A stretch of 64,000 bases of DNA from Loxodes magnus. Its lineage: Eukaryota; Ciliophora; Karyorelictea; Loxodida; Loxodidae. Position 1 is the first letter of the stretch; every line of letters begins with the position of its first letter. The notes below the pieces were generated by a model. The model saw only the letters and a program-made list of their open reading frames with translations, was not told where the DNA came from and searched no databases. The DNA is taken from NCBI GenBank assembly GCA_946699065.1, contig CAMPDV010000023.1, forward strand, positions 1,302,001 through 1,366,000, written 5' to 3'. Both the position numbers and the translations under genes were made by a program. This document shows positions 13,401-27,002 of this stretch, piece by piece.

Positions 13401-13825
13401 TATAAAAATGTGGATATTGATCGTAGGTCAGGATTTTTAGTAGGTAATCTGTTGCAGGGAATACTATATTACGAGCAATCTCGCACTAGTACTAGATGTC
13501 ACATTGGGGAAACAAGCTTTGAAGATAACCGTTATTTGCCCGAGGATTCTTGCTTTCAGTATGAATGTTTGACTGACTCTTTACTAATGATTTAACTATT
13601 GATTCTTATTTGGATCTTATTCAAAAAGACTGAAACATTTGTTTAAGATTCGAGAATAATCTTAAAAAAGTAGATCCCCATTTTGAGAAGCTGACATGAC
13701 TCATTGGACTGCTAGAATGACAAAAAGAAGTATGAGAACACTTTTTTTAGTATTAATATTGAAAGAGCTGCATGACAACGAGATGCTTTGCTCTCTATAA
13801 TCATATTTATTTATTATTTATTATT
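13401..13825 (+). repeat. GC-rich tandem unit B2 with terminal hairpin
   Basis: Second, diverged unit directly after B1. The terminal hairpin is kept: AGAGC (13764-13768) with GCTCT (13790-13794), inner GCAT with ATGC, loop with CAACGAG, then TATAATC and TTTA/TTAT repeats. The inner stem has changed C-G to T-A compared with B1, a compensatory change that supports selection on RNA structure. An open frame at 13410-13595 has no recognisable domain and is not called. Confidence 0.5.
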
Positions 13826-13904
13826 TATTTTTATTCGTAAATATCTCAGAGAATTAACAATTTATATAAATTCTCTATCGAGGTTTTATATATATTTTTT
13901 GTTG

Positions 13905-14000
13905 ATGCTACTAATTGGAAAATCGAACTCTGCTAAAAATAAATCCACTCACCAATAACCTGTTATTCAGTCACTTTCGTGATTGGGCTAACAAGTCATT
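13905..14000 (-). tRNA. tRNA-like relic
   Basis: Minus-strand sequence similar to that at 826-925: GGTTATTGGTGAGTGG and AGCAGAGTTCGATT (a B-box/T-loop) align with the first copy. The acceptor stem does not pair and no T-run terminator follows, so it is degenerate. It is probably a tRNA pseudogene or the head of a tRNA-derived SINE; its place just after units B1/B2 may be significant. Confidence 0.25.
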
Positions 14001-14187
14001 ATTTTTGGGTCTAATTTAAATTACTTATATAGATTTGCTCCCTCTTTTTTAATGTGTACTTATTATTACTTAGTTTATTTCCAGATAATTATCTTTTTAA
14101 TTTAATTCAATATAGTACAATAAACAAGAAAGATACAAAATTAATTAAAATAATTTTAGATTAAAAATAAATTATAAATATATTTAT

Positions 14188-15025
14188 TTATTTAATATAC
14201 TAAATTAAATTGTTAGTATCTCCGGGGATTTTAAACCCCTTCAATACATACCTCCAGAGTTCGTTCCTTGAGGTTTAAAATAAAAGTTCGGGACTCCCAG
14301 TTTTTTTGGAGTTCTGGCACTCCCTTGAAAAAGCCTCCTTCTAAATATTCTTCCATCCTTGACTACATAAATTCTTGAAAGTTCTCTCCAAATCTCTTCA
14401 CTGTTTCTTCTCTGTTTATCCAAATATATCTTGCATCTCTTGTATGTGTGGAATTTTGATTTGCACAGGTAGCACAGCTTGACGATCCTTCTGGGAGGAG
14501 TTATCTCTAAGGGTTTTGTGTATTCTAGTTCCATTTTATTTTCAGCTAAAGTTTAAGGTTAAATTCTTTTTTCTCCCAAAAGTTTCACTTCGATTTCCTG
14601 TTTCATTAATCTTTCTTCATTGTTTTAACTTTTCTATAGTAATTTTTGGTTTTCTTTCTTTAATATTTAAACTTCTTCTTATAGGTTACGGATAGATTTC
14701 ATAAGTTATTCTATTATTAGCTATTCATCATTTTTCTATTTCTACATTATTTTTTAGTTACCACTTTTCATGTAGTTGCTTGATCGTGGCTATGGGAGTA
14801 AAAAGTCTCGCTTGCTTTAGTCAGTTTCTGTTGATTTAATTTCTTATTCAATTGAAGATTATCTTTATTTTTCTAAATTTGGGGGTTAAATAGCCTAAGA
14901 AAATTATTATATTATTAAAGAAGACATGGTAGGAGAAGAATTAGAAGTCTCTGGTTTTTTTTCCTTTTTCTATGGAGCTGGAAAAAAACCCTTCCTGAGA
15001 CCTTCTGCCATTTTTTATATTATAT
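14188..15025 (-). mobile_element. Zinc-knuckle retroposon, copy 1 (complete)
   Basis: An 838-bp insertion flanked by a perfect 17-bp direct repeat, ATTATAAATATATTTAT at 14171-14187 and 15026-15042, read as a target-site duplication. In minus-strand order: a 14-nt A-rich leader, one ORF (14241-15011), a near-palindrome GGGGTTTAAAATCCCC just after the stop, and an AT-rich tail. Long duplications, absence of terminal inverted repeats and a sister copy truncated at its 5' end (49332-49670) indicate LINE-type target-primed insertion. Only an ORF1-like protein is encoded, so it probably depends on a reverse transcriptase elsewhere. Complete element of a family with four other members in this window. 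Confidence 0.8.
14241..15011 (-). CDS. Gag/ORF1-like zinc-knuckle protein
   Basis: A 256-residue ORF starting MAEGLRKGFF and ending in TGA at 14241-14243. Residues 1-80 are polar and low in structure, about 90-155 form a Lys/Glu/Gln-rich coiled coil, and C180-X2-C183-X4-H188-X4-C193 is a perfect CCHC zinc knuckle. A basic C-terminal segment (KDGRIFRRRLF) follows. Zinc knuckles of this spacing bind single-stranded nucleic acid in retroviral Gag and LINE ORF1 proteins; coiled coils there drive multimer formation. By that analogy the product would package the element's RNA. The 28202-29017 copy keeps the same order: MAE...KGF start, coiled coil, CCHC, basic tail. No RT or endonuclease domain is present. 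Confidence 0.75.
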
Positions 15026-15089
15026 ATTATAAATATATTTATATATATAAATAACTAAAATAAAATTCTAAAAATATCATAGATTTTTA

Positions 15090-16143
15090 TTTAAATTAAA
15101 ATTAAAGTGTTAAAGAAGGATCGTCTACTTAAAAGTTTCCTACTTCCAGATTTTTATTAATTAATTAATTAATCATTAAACAACTATTCGCCCTTAAATT
15201 ATTTTAAATTTTAAATATATTAATCTCCGTTCCTTAATTTTCCATCCTTGTATTTCTTTTTTTCTTTGATTTCTCTCATTTTATATTCAGAGTTAAGAAT
15301 TTACTTTTTTTCTTTCAAATTTTTCCCATTTTCCGATGGGAAGAATTCCGTCGCTTTTTACTTAAGTTAATAATAGTTAACATTTTTCTAGATATTTATT
15401 TTTATTTATTTCTATTATGGGCATTTCCATCATAAATGTCAAGTGCTCTTGCAATTAATCATTTTTTTCTTATTTTAGGAAATGTCTTTTCTTGTTTTTG
15501 AATCTAATTATGCTCAGTTATTCTAGTCTCTCATTTCTCAAATCTTACTCTCTAATCTTGCCATTCAATCAAGACTTCGGATTTAGCTCTTCGGTTTACT
15601 ATATGAATTTCACCTTTATCTACATGCTCAATGAGATCCCGAATTATTTCAAATATTTCTTTCTTTAAGAGTTTTATTTCTCTTCGAAATTTTTTATTTT
15701 TTTATAAATAATATATTAAGGGCATCATATATTATGTGTCCATTCGTTCTATTTCAATAATATATAATCCAAAAATATCAGGGTCTTTATAATTGTCCTT
15801 TTTCGTTTATTTTTATTTTTATGTATTGTTTCAGAGATTTGGTTGATAGGACTCTTTTTCAGTTTTTAGTGGAGACGTTGAGAGTTATGCTAACATCTAT
15901 TTTTGGAATTTTTTCTTCAACGCTTATTAGTCCGTTGAAAAAAGAAAGTCTCTTTGCATTTTTTTATTATTGAGGATGCTATTTTTTAATATTTAAGTTT
16001 CCTCTCTTTTAAAATTTTTGGCTTTAAGAAGAATTTATCAGTTAAAGCTGAATCACGGTAAAGAAAGATACTTCTGGTTTTCTCTCCTTCTCTAAGGAGG
16101 TGTAAAAAAACCTTCTTGAATCCATCTGTTTTATATGCTATTG
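15090..16143 (-). mobile_element. Zinc-knuckle retroposon, copy 2 (decayed)
   Basis: Flanked by an 11-bp direct repeat, ATAGATTTTTA at 15079-15089 and 16144-16154. On the minus strand the ORF starts at 16125 with MDSRRFF, close to the family start, but the frame is broken repeatedly. Near the 3' end CKSTWHLWWKC keeps the last three metal ligands of the knuckle while the first Cys has become Met. The terminal 40 bp (from GGAAGTAGGAA to CTTTAAT) match those of the truncated copy at 49332. It sits 47 bp from copy 1, so two family members inserted side by side in the same orientation. Confidence 0.65.
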
Positions 16144-16154
16144 ATAGATTTTTA

Positions 16155-19100
16155 AAGCGAAAAATAAAAAATATAAATTATAATCTAAATTAGATAATTA
16201 ATTTTTAAATACTTATTACTATTCTTATTAACAACTAAAATAAAACTGCAAATATATAAAATTTATTAAGCTTTGAATCTCAAAATAATTAAAAAAATAT
16301 AAATTTTAATAAATAAAATAACTTATTAACATATAAGAAAAATTTTATTGTACTATTTTTTAATTTTTAAATTAGATATAAATCACTTTGCTAAATTATT
16401 ATTTGGCTTATAAAATATTTATAAAATTAAAAACTGGAAAGTTTAATATTATAGTATTTTGCAAGATACTACAAAATTAAAATATTTTAATTATTTAATC
16501 TAGAATAAAATAAATATTTAAATATTCGAAAATTTTTTTAATTTAGAACTATTTATTTATATATATTAAACTTTTTTTTATAATACCTTTTATGCCTATT
16601 AATATATAAAAATATAAAATAAATAAAGAACTTGATAAAATATTAAATAAAAATTTAACTTTTATGATAAAATAAAATATAATTGCTTATTTTTATATAA
16701 AAAATGATTTCTTTTCATTGATGATATCTTTTTAGTTAACCATTTTGGTTTTATCTTTAAATAATTTAAATTAAATATGCTTTATAAAATAATCATTATT
16801 TTATTTGATTCTTATATTAAATTTAAAAGTTTTTTTAATTATTTTATAAATCTAAATTTTTTCTTTTCCAAAATATAATTTTAAATAGCTTAAAAGCTTG
16901 TTATTGCAATAGTAGTCAACTTAAAATTGTATATTAATGTTGCATTATAAGTAAAAATATATTTACTATTTCTTAATGTCCATTTTAGTATAAATTCTTC
17001 TTAAATCAGAGTAAATAGTTGTTATTTTTAACTTATCAACATATGTAAATTAAATATTTCTTTTTAAGTTTATATTTATAAGAAAATTATTTAAAGAGAT
17101 GAAGATTTAGGAAAATGACTAGAATAAAAAGCATTTTTATCACTATTGAATGCTAGTACTTTCTAAAGAGTTAATATTTTAAAATGTATAAAAATCTAAA
17201 ATTAATATTGATTTTGGAAGCTAATAATTCTCAATATTTTAAATTATAATATTTGATTTGCTTGCTTGATATATTCAAAAAAGCTATACAAAGCGTATAT
17301 TCATTTTAAGTTCCTAAATAAAAATAAATAAAATATAATAAATTTAGCAAAAGACAGTCAATATATAGTATAAAATAGATTAGTTACTTAACTTTCTTTT
17401 TAACTATATAGAAATATAAAGATACTATAAAATTATTTAGGAAATTTTATTTAAATATCCAATCACAAGAAAATAGAATACTTTCAAATTTAGAGTTATG
17501 TTTCCCCTAAATAAATCGAAAAATTTGAAAAGTATTAATCATAGAAAAGCGAGAAAAAGAAAGCAACTATTTAAATTTAAGTTAAGCAGAAACTTTGAAT
17601 CAAAGTGTATTACTTATAAAGATATTAAATAGACATTCTTTAATTTAAATATGTTTATAATAAATTAGCTTAATAGGAATAATTAAAAAAAGTTATTAAT
17701 AAAATAAATAAATTATATAAAATTTCTTGTATTTAATCAAGATAGGTCTGCTTTATTTCTTTTTATAAACTTTTATTAAAAATAAAAGTTTTTTAATTTT
17801 TTAAATATTAATAAAAGCAAATATTTTAAAGAAATTTACACAATATAAAGATAAAAATTCTAAGATAAAGCAATTCCTTTTAATCAAAAGGAGATTTGAT
17901 TAAATTAGAAAATCAAATTTAACTCTTAAAATAATAGAAAACTAAAGAAGCCTAAATATTTATTATGAGACTTAAGGAATTGGATTAATAATATTAGCAA
18001 ATATCCAAATTGAACAAAATTTAAAAAGATTCTATAATTGCTCTCACTGTATTAGAAACACTTTAAAATAAATTTCTAAATATAACATAAATTGGGCAAT
18101 TAAAAAAAATTAATGAATAAAAATTAAAAAATGACTAGAAAATTAAAAAGGATTTATAAATGAAATAAAAAGAAAGATTAAATAATTTAAAATATGTTGT
18201 AAACTTAAAAAAAATTAGAGATAGCTAAGTGATAAGGGTTTAGGTATATTAATATTTAATTATTATTAAGATATTCTTAAAAATAAAATTAATGAATCTC
18301 ACTTATTTCAATTTATAATGTTAAATAATTATATTAATTTTAAAGTTTACATTTTATTATAACTTTTATTTCTTATATTTTAGTATTTCTAAGTTTTAAA
18401 TATAGCAACGTCAAACTTTGAAAAATTGCTAAGGTAAAATTAGTAAATGTCTGATTATAGACGCATTTGCGGTTCCTTTGTATATTTTTAATTAAATTAT
18501 TTATTTGAGAAGCGAAATTTTCTGGAATAATCGCTAGATTAGTTTAACTTAAAGTTGCTATATTAAGAAAATAAAATAAGGGTTTGAGATAGATTTTTAG
18601 CATAGTTAAATATTCAAACTAAAATATATTAAGATAATATATAAGCATTTTTAACTATTCACATTCTCAGTTACTCAACACAACCTTGAGACAATTCCAT
18701 TGCTTTTCTAGAAAATATTAGACAACTTGAAAGAGTACTTGATTTAAATTTTTATCTGGTCTGAAATATTTCAGAAGGCCATATTTAATATATCAATAAG
18801 CTATATGTTTATTTCTTAAAAATAGAAGCAAACTAAGAACTTGATGCTTTTGAATATAAAAGCAACTTTATAATAATATATTAAGCCCACATTGAGTATA
18901 TTTGAGTAATAATTAATTAAATAATCTTATAATCTCTATCTCCCTAAATATAATAAGTCTTATACATTCAAAACATAAAATTTAGATTCTGGAAAATTAA
19001 TTTGATAAAATAAAAGTATCTGAGTACTAGCAGATGGATTGAATAGACCTACAATAAGTTATATTTTTAGGCTAATAAATTTAAAATGCTAGCAAGGTTA

Positions 19101-21534
19101 AATATCCCTTAAAATAAAGTCTTAACCTATTATACACTAAAGTTTTATAGATGGAAATTTTAATTTATAATGCTTCAGATAAATGAAAATTCTAAAATAT
19201 AGCAAATTATTTAAAGTATTTATTTTCATTTAACTCAATGTTAATTTTATTTAAAAATGAACTGAGAGTTTTTGCGAGAACGAGTATATGATTATAGAGT
19301 TAGTCAAGATATGCTACTATAATTTACAATATTCTTAGCTCTTTAATATGAAAAAGATAAATAAAAGACATGCTTATAAATTTTAAGTTAGAAGAGTCTA
19401 GAAGCGATAATTTAAATACATCATTAGCATAGATAAAAATAAATCTTAAATGTAGATTTGAGTAATAGAGCTTCTCGTTATTATCATTATCAAATTGGTT
19501 TCATTTTAAACTAATCTCTAATATTAAATTTTTTACCTCAAATCTAAATTTAAAAATTTTACACTAATTTAAAACTTTACCTTGCCACTTTAAAAGTAAG
19601 ATAGATGCTATAAAGCAATAAAATATTGCGAATATTTAAGAGTTAGAATACATGATGCTATTACCTTTTTTTAGACTAACAATCAGGAGTTTTGTAGAGT
19701 ATGCAATAAATTTTTAGTTTATATAACTAATTAAATTCTAATAATGAAAATAATGAATACTTTATAGTTTAAAGTTTAGTCACTACAAATTATAAAGAAA
19801 GCCAATCTATTTGATATAAGTTACAAATCAGCTTTATTAATTAATACATCATAAAGTTAACTTAATAGCTATTTTTATTTATTTCTTTATTATATTTCAG
19901 AGCTTTCTGAGTCTAATTATTTGAACTATAAAAAGAAATAACTTCAAATGTGAGAAAATAAAGCTAGAATTTTAATAAAAGGTATCTACTAGAATTAAGC
20001 AATTTAGCTAGTTTCTATTAATAGCACTTAGTTTATTTCTTCTAGCTTACTTATTAAGCAATTTTAATATTCTTAAGCTTCTATGTTCTTAGGTAAGTTG
20101 TAGGAATAAGATTTGTTTAATAGAAATGGAAACTTCTCAAAAGAATCAAAAGTTTTAGTTCCATAAAGCTTATCTTTCATAGTAAGCTTTTAAAATAATA
20201 TAAATTCTTTCTTTAATTTTAAATCAATTTCGTAAAGAAAATTAGAGGATCTTATTTTTATTCTTAAAAAGGAGATGGGAAATTACCAGGATTTGTATAA
20301 AGTTAGCAAGCAATTTTAAACTTTTTCTTATAAAAACTAGTTTATTAATATAATTTTCCTCTCATGCTCCCTATAAAATTAATAAATATATAGCTCTTTT
20401 AACCTCTATTTGCGCTATAAATTAAAAAGCTACTTCTATTAATTTCTTCTTAAATAACTTCATTAATTCATGGATATAACTAGCAAATACTGTATAAGTA
20501 AACAAATTAATAGACATAGTTTTATTTATTAGATAGAGATGAATTAGTAATTTTTAAGTAAGATTAATTATACCCTTACTAATAAAAAGTGATTGCGATA
20601 ATACTCAGACAAACGAAATATCCTTATAAGTTTTCTATCTTTTAAATTTAGTTTGATAACTTTAGTTTTAAGAATATTTTCAAATAAATTGGCATTCGAA
20701 TAGATAGGAATAGCTTAAATAGGTAAGAAGGTTATAATGAATATGAAGGGAAATAATACTCTCTAATTAATCTTATTTAAAATGATTACTATTAACTATG
20801 CTTTTCCTTTGCTTTAAGTTATGGTACTAATTAGATAATAATTAGTAAGTTTAAAGATTGAAATATTAGTCTCTAAATCTTATGATTAAGTTAAGATTTT
20901 AAATAATATATATGAGATATTAGAAACCCCAATTATTAAATTTAGCTTCATATTTTGCTTTTCAAATGGAAAGAATATTCAAACAGCAAGTTAAATTATT
21001 TCTAAGTTCTGAGATTAAAATAGTAGGATCTTTAATAGGAAAGTTATATATCGTTCTAAAAGATTTAATTTAACCAAGAAATATTTTAAAGTATAAGCAT
21101 CATTAATATAATTATAAAATAGGCTTCTAATTTATATAGCCTATTTCACTAGAATCAAATCATTCTAGGATTATCCATATTAAAAGACTCAATAAATAAA
21201 AAGTTAGGGTTGATAAATACTATAAGTGAGTTTATAAGTCTGTAAGCCACAAAATTCAATATAGTTATTAAACACAGAATAACTCAAAATTAAGGCTAAC
21301 AAAAATCATAATGAGCTATTTAATAGATTTAATAGCTAAAATAAAAATAAAAATGAATTCCTTCTTTAGAAGATATAGTTAAAGAAAAATAATTTATTAT
21401 ACATATAAGTATGAGTCTTGTTGAAATAGTAAGTGCTAAAAATATGGATGTGCTTTAGTTTGAGATTTTAGAGAAAAATAAATCAAAATCTTTTTCATTT
21501 AAGTATGATGTAGAAAGTATACTGATAACTAATA
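16155..21534. other. AT-rich spacer and upstream part of duplication unit 2
   Basis: From 16155 to about 18400 the sequence is featureless and very AT-rich. From about 18400 onward there is weak but real similarity with the stretch before receptor copy 3 (for example the GCAC/AAAG-rich block near 19585 against 41335) and, near 21200, with copy 1 near 1890. Plus-strand conceptual translations of copies 2 and 3 look faintly alike, but the frame is not convincingly conserved, so no gene is called. It may be a decayed neighbour gene of the receptor. Confidence 0.4.
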
Positions 21535-21923
21535 TAATAAGGAATTTATATACATTAATAAGCTTAATTAATAAAAAATTATATATAAAATTACTCTTTA
21601 ATCTAAATTATTAATGCAAGCTTTAATTAATAACTTAAATAAAGAGAAAATTATTTCTATAGCCATGTAAATAAATGAATGCTTTTATTTATCATAGAAG
21701 ATTATGTTTAAATTTAAAGAAAGCTTTTGATCTTAAAATATTTATTTAATTTTCTCTTGAAATTTTTTGATGTTTATATGAAGCTTTTACTAAATTACTT
21801 GATTCTCATTAAATCTAATTATTTATTTAATTAGGATTTATTCACTAATATTTCACAATTAGTTAATTAATGCTTTAGTGAATTTACACTTAAACTATTT
21901 GCTTTATTTTCTTTTTTATAAAA

Positions 21924-24900
21924 ATGAATACTTATAAAATTATCTTCTTTACCTTTTTATTTCTAGCTATTCAACCAACTCAATCTTTAAAGATTCTGCT
22001 AGTCAGTTCCCCTTATACCATTTCTTCCCTTCCGTTATTTATTCAGTATTCGATCTTTTTAAGTTAATTCAACAATACCAACTTCCTTCCTATTCCTTTG
22101 CAGTTGAAAACTCCTTACTTTTAACTGAAAGATATCTAACCCATAATAAGAAGTTAAGGCATTAAAATAATCCTGGATATCACTCAAAACAAGCTATATA
22201 CAATAAGACTTAATTACCTACAACTAAAATGCCTTCATTTTGTTGCCTATCGCATAGAAGACTAATTTAAACAAGGAAATACTTACTAAATAATGCCTAC
22301 TTATAGATAAGAGGGTGAAGCTCTGCAGGCTTTATTTGAATATCTAGGGTTTGATAGAATTTCTTATATAAACTAGCATGATGAAAGATACTACAAGCCA
22401 CAAGAATTTATAGACTAAAACAAAGTTAAGATTTCCACTTCTATAAATATACCTCAAACTTCTTATCCAGACTAAGTTGGATATACTTGCTACGATGCTT
22501 ATATATAATAGAAACTTATGAATGAATTTCCTAAGTCTATAAGAATTTATGGCTCAAATAAAGTTCTTTTATAAGCAGACTTTTGCTGGTAAACTTTTAT
22601 TTTGTTCTTCGCTACTTAGTTTAGAATGACTGGAGTATAGTTTTCATGGTTTAGTGGTCTTGAAGCTTCGTTTATAATAAATCAGATGATAATTGTAATA
22701 ATCTAATAAGTAGCTAATATACATCTCGATATTTTATCGAATGGAATGATAACACTAACTCCTAAAGGATTTGTTCCTCTGACTTATTTACATTTTACAG
22801 GCTATTATATAGTAAGCTTTCTAACTTTCATTGATTAACTAAACTATAATAAAGACTTAAACTTCGACGATAGTATTTTAGAAATATTTGAGGAATTTAA
22901 AGATTAATACTTTCTAAGTAATAGAGTAATGAAAGCTTATTTTTCTGTTTATAATACATAGAAGGAAAATAACGTAGAGGTAATTTCAATTATCAATAAC
23001 TAAGTTATTTAGCTATCTTAGATAATATTCCCAGGACCAAGTAATATTCCTCCTCATAAGTATGTAACTATAGAAATATCATATAACACCAACTCTAATT
23101 TACCAGATGATCAAAACACTAACATCACACGTATGAATCCTCCATTACACGTTCCTTGCATTATAAATCATATAAACTAAGATACTAACTTCCTTACTAA
23201 CTGATATATTTAGACTAATCCTCTTACTTTTGGAGTAGATTCTTAAGACTTTAACGGCACTTTAAACGATGTTGTAAAAAATGTTTATGATTTAGGAGTT
23301 GCACACTAAGGAAGTTTGGAAATGAACAGCTGGATGTTGGTATATTAGATATTTAGGAAAGTAAATATAAATATACCTTATTTATATTCAAGCAAATAAG
23401 ATTAACTACAAAATATATAAGAAAACCCTAAAGCTTTTAATAACTATGTTTCATGAGAGGAATTTGGATACCTTTATATCAAGTTTTTGGAAGCTAATAA
23501 ATGAAACAAGTTTGGGTTGTTCTTCCAATAATATGAACCTTCTGATAAGAACATTCATGATAAAATAGCTTTATGAGCTTAAGAAAAATCTAAAACTATC
23601 TTAAATTCTAACGATACTACTTTTTTATCCGACTCCTAAAAATATAACTAGACCATATATGATGAAATAGCTACTTAAATTATGAAGAGAGAAATAAGAG
23701 TTATTTTAGCTTATCCTGCAGTAAATTTGCTACAGTCAATTTCAGATAAAATAGCTCATTCTGGTTGAGAAGAAGGTGACACAAATTTTATATTTATGTA
23801 GAGTGCTAGCATCATAGAAAATTCCACAATCTAATATAATTTAGGAACTAAATTGAAAAAGATACTACATGGATCTGTCACTATCACAACAGTAGAATAT
23901 GTAGGAGAAGACGGACAAACTCTTATGGCAGCATAATAAGAATGCTCAGATATTCCAGTTTCTCCTTGCTATTACGCTGAATAGCTTAAAATTATTGCTC
24001 ATGGTATATATGATTGCTTAGACAAAGGAACTAATTATCAAGATCCTGATATTCTAGCATAAAATATAAGATATTCAAAATTTACAGGATGTAGTGGAAC
24101 AGTCAGATTTTAATACAATTTAAACTTTAGAGATAAAGCTAATTTCTACTTAGTTAAGAATATTTACGATTATAATTGGAAATTATATGAAATACCCTAT
24201 ATAGAATACTGTCCAACTTGTGCAAGCATTTGAACAGTGTTGACAAATATATCAATGTGAAATGATAATAAAACAACCATTCCTAAAGACTCATACGAAA
24301 TTTACTAAGAGACGTGCGATTTTTCAGAGCGAAGAGTATATGAATTTTAAAGGGCAGTTCTAGCCTTTATTTTTTAAATGGTTGGACTTTTAGTTTATAC
24401 AAGCCTGATTGTAGCTTATGGTTTAAAAATTTGGAGAAATCACAAAGTAAGCATTTTAGAGAAAGAAGATATCATGAGTACAGACGATAAAATATTTATC
24501 TTCACTTTGGTTGTGTAAGTATTATAATATGTAACAATGGGACCAGATTTAAAATATTTAGTACCTTCCTCTATTAGCATAAGTTTGAATATAGTATCCT
24601 TAAACTTTATTCAAATAAGAATGGATGCTTCTATCTTTTGGTTTAACTACTTTCTATGCATATCTTTAGCCTTTCTAACTGTTATCTTAGACTTAGCTTT
24701 TTTATTCTAATTTGAAGTGAGGTGCAAAAATAATTGGCTACTAAGAAAAATAGGTTAGTTTTCCTTTGTCTTTTCAGCTTCTTTAATAAAAGTGACTCTA
24801 ACTCCAATTATTTACATTCTAATAGAAACTTATAAATGTACTTATGGAAGAGATGATAACTTAGACTCTAAAATAGATCTTAAGGAAGGATTCTTGGACA

Positions 24901-25937
24901 TGGATTGCTAAGAATAATGTCTTAGCAGTCTACATATTCAAACAATTATACTCACAAGTTGCACCTTAATTATTTACCTTCCCTTAACAGTTTTAATACG
25001 TCCTCATTGGTAAATACTCTAGAAAGATACTTTGCATATAAGATATCAAGGTTGGTATTTAATAACTTAAAGTGCAGTTTAGTTATTTGTAGGAGTACTG
25101 AAGTAAATGCTTAAGCAGTTTTATCCAAGAGTCCATGCAATAATATACTCCTTCTTATTCCTTTCTCTTGCTATTCTAGTGTGAATAAAAAAGCCAATTA
25201 ACTACTTAAAAATAAATTAGATGCTGTTTTTTGCATTTCTACTAACTTCATATATTACAGCAATAGTAGCAGTAGCTATTGAAGCTAGTGATCTTGTGGT
25301 TCTAATTATGTAAATAATATTTCTAATAGGCTGCTTAATTATTGTAAAAGTAGGATTAAAAATAGTAGAAAGATATCCAGTTCTGTTGAAGTAAGTATAG
25401 CCTAACTTATTAACACTATTCAAATTTGCATTTAACCATAAAGCAGATGCAAATATACTTAAGGAGCATATAAAAGCTTAAAATGAAATAATATAAAAAG
25501 AAAGATAAAAATTACGTGAAAGCTTAAAATAATGAATGGAAGAAGAAAAATAACTTCCTAAGTAATTGTAATAACTTGCTTTTTCCCTTTAAGATTAACA
25601 AATAATTATTAGTTTAAAGGAAGAAAAAATAAAGCTTGAAGTTGATGAAAGTTAAGAGATAAAAAGTTTAGTGGAGAAATAATTAAGTAAATCTGATATT
25701 AATAACATTGGAAACACTTTTATTATATCAGAAGCAAACCTTGCATAAAAGATAGGTTTATAAGATTCAAAAAACTAACTTGATTTTGATGGAGAAAATA
25801 AAAATATAGATAATATAATTTAATTTAAGGCAGATTAAGCTTAGATTAAAAGGCAAGATAAAGCTAATTCTATTAAATCAAATCAATAGGAAGAATAAAT
25901 CTTTCTGTAGAGAAATAAAATAAGAAAAGAGGATTGA
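21924..25937 (+). CDS. Receptor-like multi-pass membrane protein, copy 2
   Basis: Second copy of the 2619-6629 gene, intact at 1337 residues with TGA at 25935-25937 after Lys-Glu-Asp. Signal peptide, ectodomain blocks and membrane segments are as in copy 1; the first roughly 2.3 kb differ at only a few per cent of positions. Divergence rises in the last membrane segments and is strongest in the cytoplasmic tail, where runs of Gln-codon swaps occur: at the start of the tail, copy 1 CAA/TAG/TAG aligns with TAA/TAA/TAA here. A HWQ motif near residue 1030 uses CAA in copy 1 and TAA here. These swaps are direct evidence that TAR codes for Gln. The upstream 150 bp match copy 3 better than copy 1, so copies 2 and 3 were homogenised more recently there. 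The tail difference suggests diversified cytoplasmic partners, which is inference. Confidence 0.8.
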
Positions 25938-26987
25938 GCATTATATAAAGGCAATCTAACTCATTATTTAATAAATAAAGAAATAAAAATTTATTTTTTT
26001 CAAAAATTCTTATTAATAAAATATATCAAATTTCTCTTTATCTAATATTTTAAAATCTTCTTGAAACACTAAGGTATATAATATACAATTAAATATGAAA
26101 ATAATTTAATATAATATATTATTATTAATATAACATTGTATATCAAATTAAATTTTTAACTGAAGAAGTTAAATATACTTTTATTATAATTATCATGCTT
26201 TAGTATAATCATTTTTTCGATAAAAATATAGCAATTTTAATTAATTATGATATACTTCATCAAATTATCTATATGTGAAAGCTTTTAGTAATAAATTGCT
26301 CTTTTCTTTAATTTTTATTAGAAAATTTTGGGCTTTTTCTCCTAAAAAAATTCTTTAGTCTAAATATTTTTAACTTGAAGCTTTATTTAAACCAAAAAAA
26401 GGCAGCCTTGCTTCCTTAAAAAAAAACTAATTTTAAAACTTTAAATTTGCTATTGAAAGTGAGTGAAACTGGCTAATAAATAAAAATTTAAAGTCAGAAT
26501 TATCTTTAAGCAGGTTAATTTACTTAAAAAAAAGAGAATTTAGAAACTTTTTAAGTTAGTGCGAAAATCTTTATATATACACCTTAGCAAATTTTTAAAT
26601 ATATGAATGGAATAAATATAAAAACATAAAGATAAAATTAAAGAAGGCAAAGGTAAGGAATGTAATAAGTTGAATAACCTTTTTTCTTCGTTCTTTTTAT
26701 ATAATTTTCACTAAATATATTTATCAGAGTTAAATAAATCAGCAAAATAAATATAAAATATCATCAAATTTTCATTTAGTATTAAACTTTGTTATTATTA
26801 TAAATTTAAAATGTTTATTAATCATTCCTTTTCTGATTTAATATCATTTTACCTTTTTTATACATTTTACTCTAGAATTTTCTAGTTTCGATCATTAAGA
26901 AAAAACGATAGAAATTTTAAATTATATTAATTAATTAAAATGTTTTATATTTAGTTCTGATATACTTAATTAATTGGATTTTTTTCT
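25938..26987. other. AT-rich spacer after receptor copy 2
   Basis: No gene, repeat or structured RNA recognised. It starts at the 3' end of copy 2 and ends at the target-site duplication of element A copy 2. The 3' flanks of the three receptor copies do not resemble each other beyond the stop. Confidence 0.5.
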
Positions 26988-27002
26988 TTCCCTTCATTTT
27001 AT

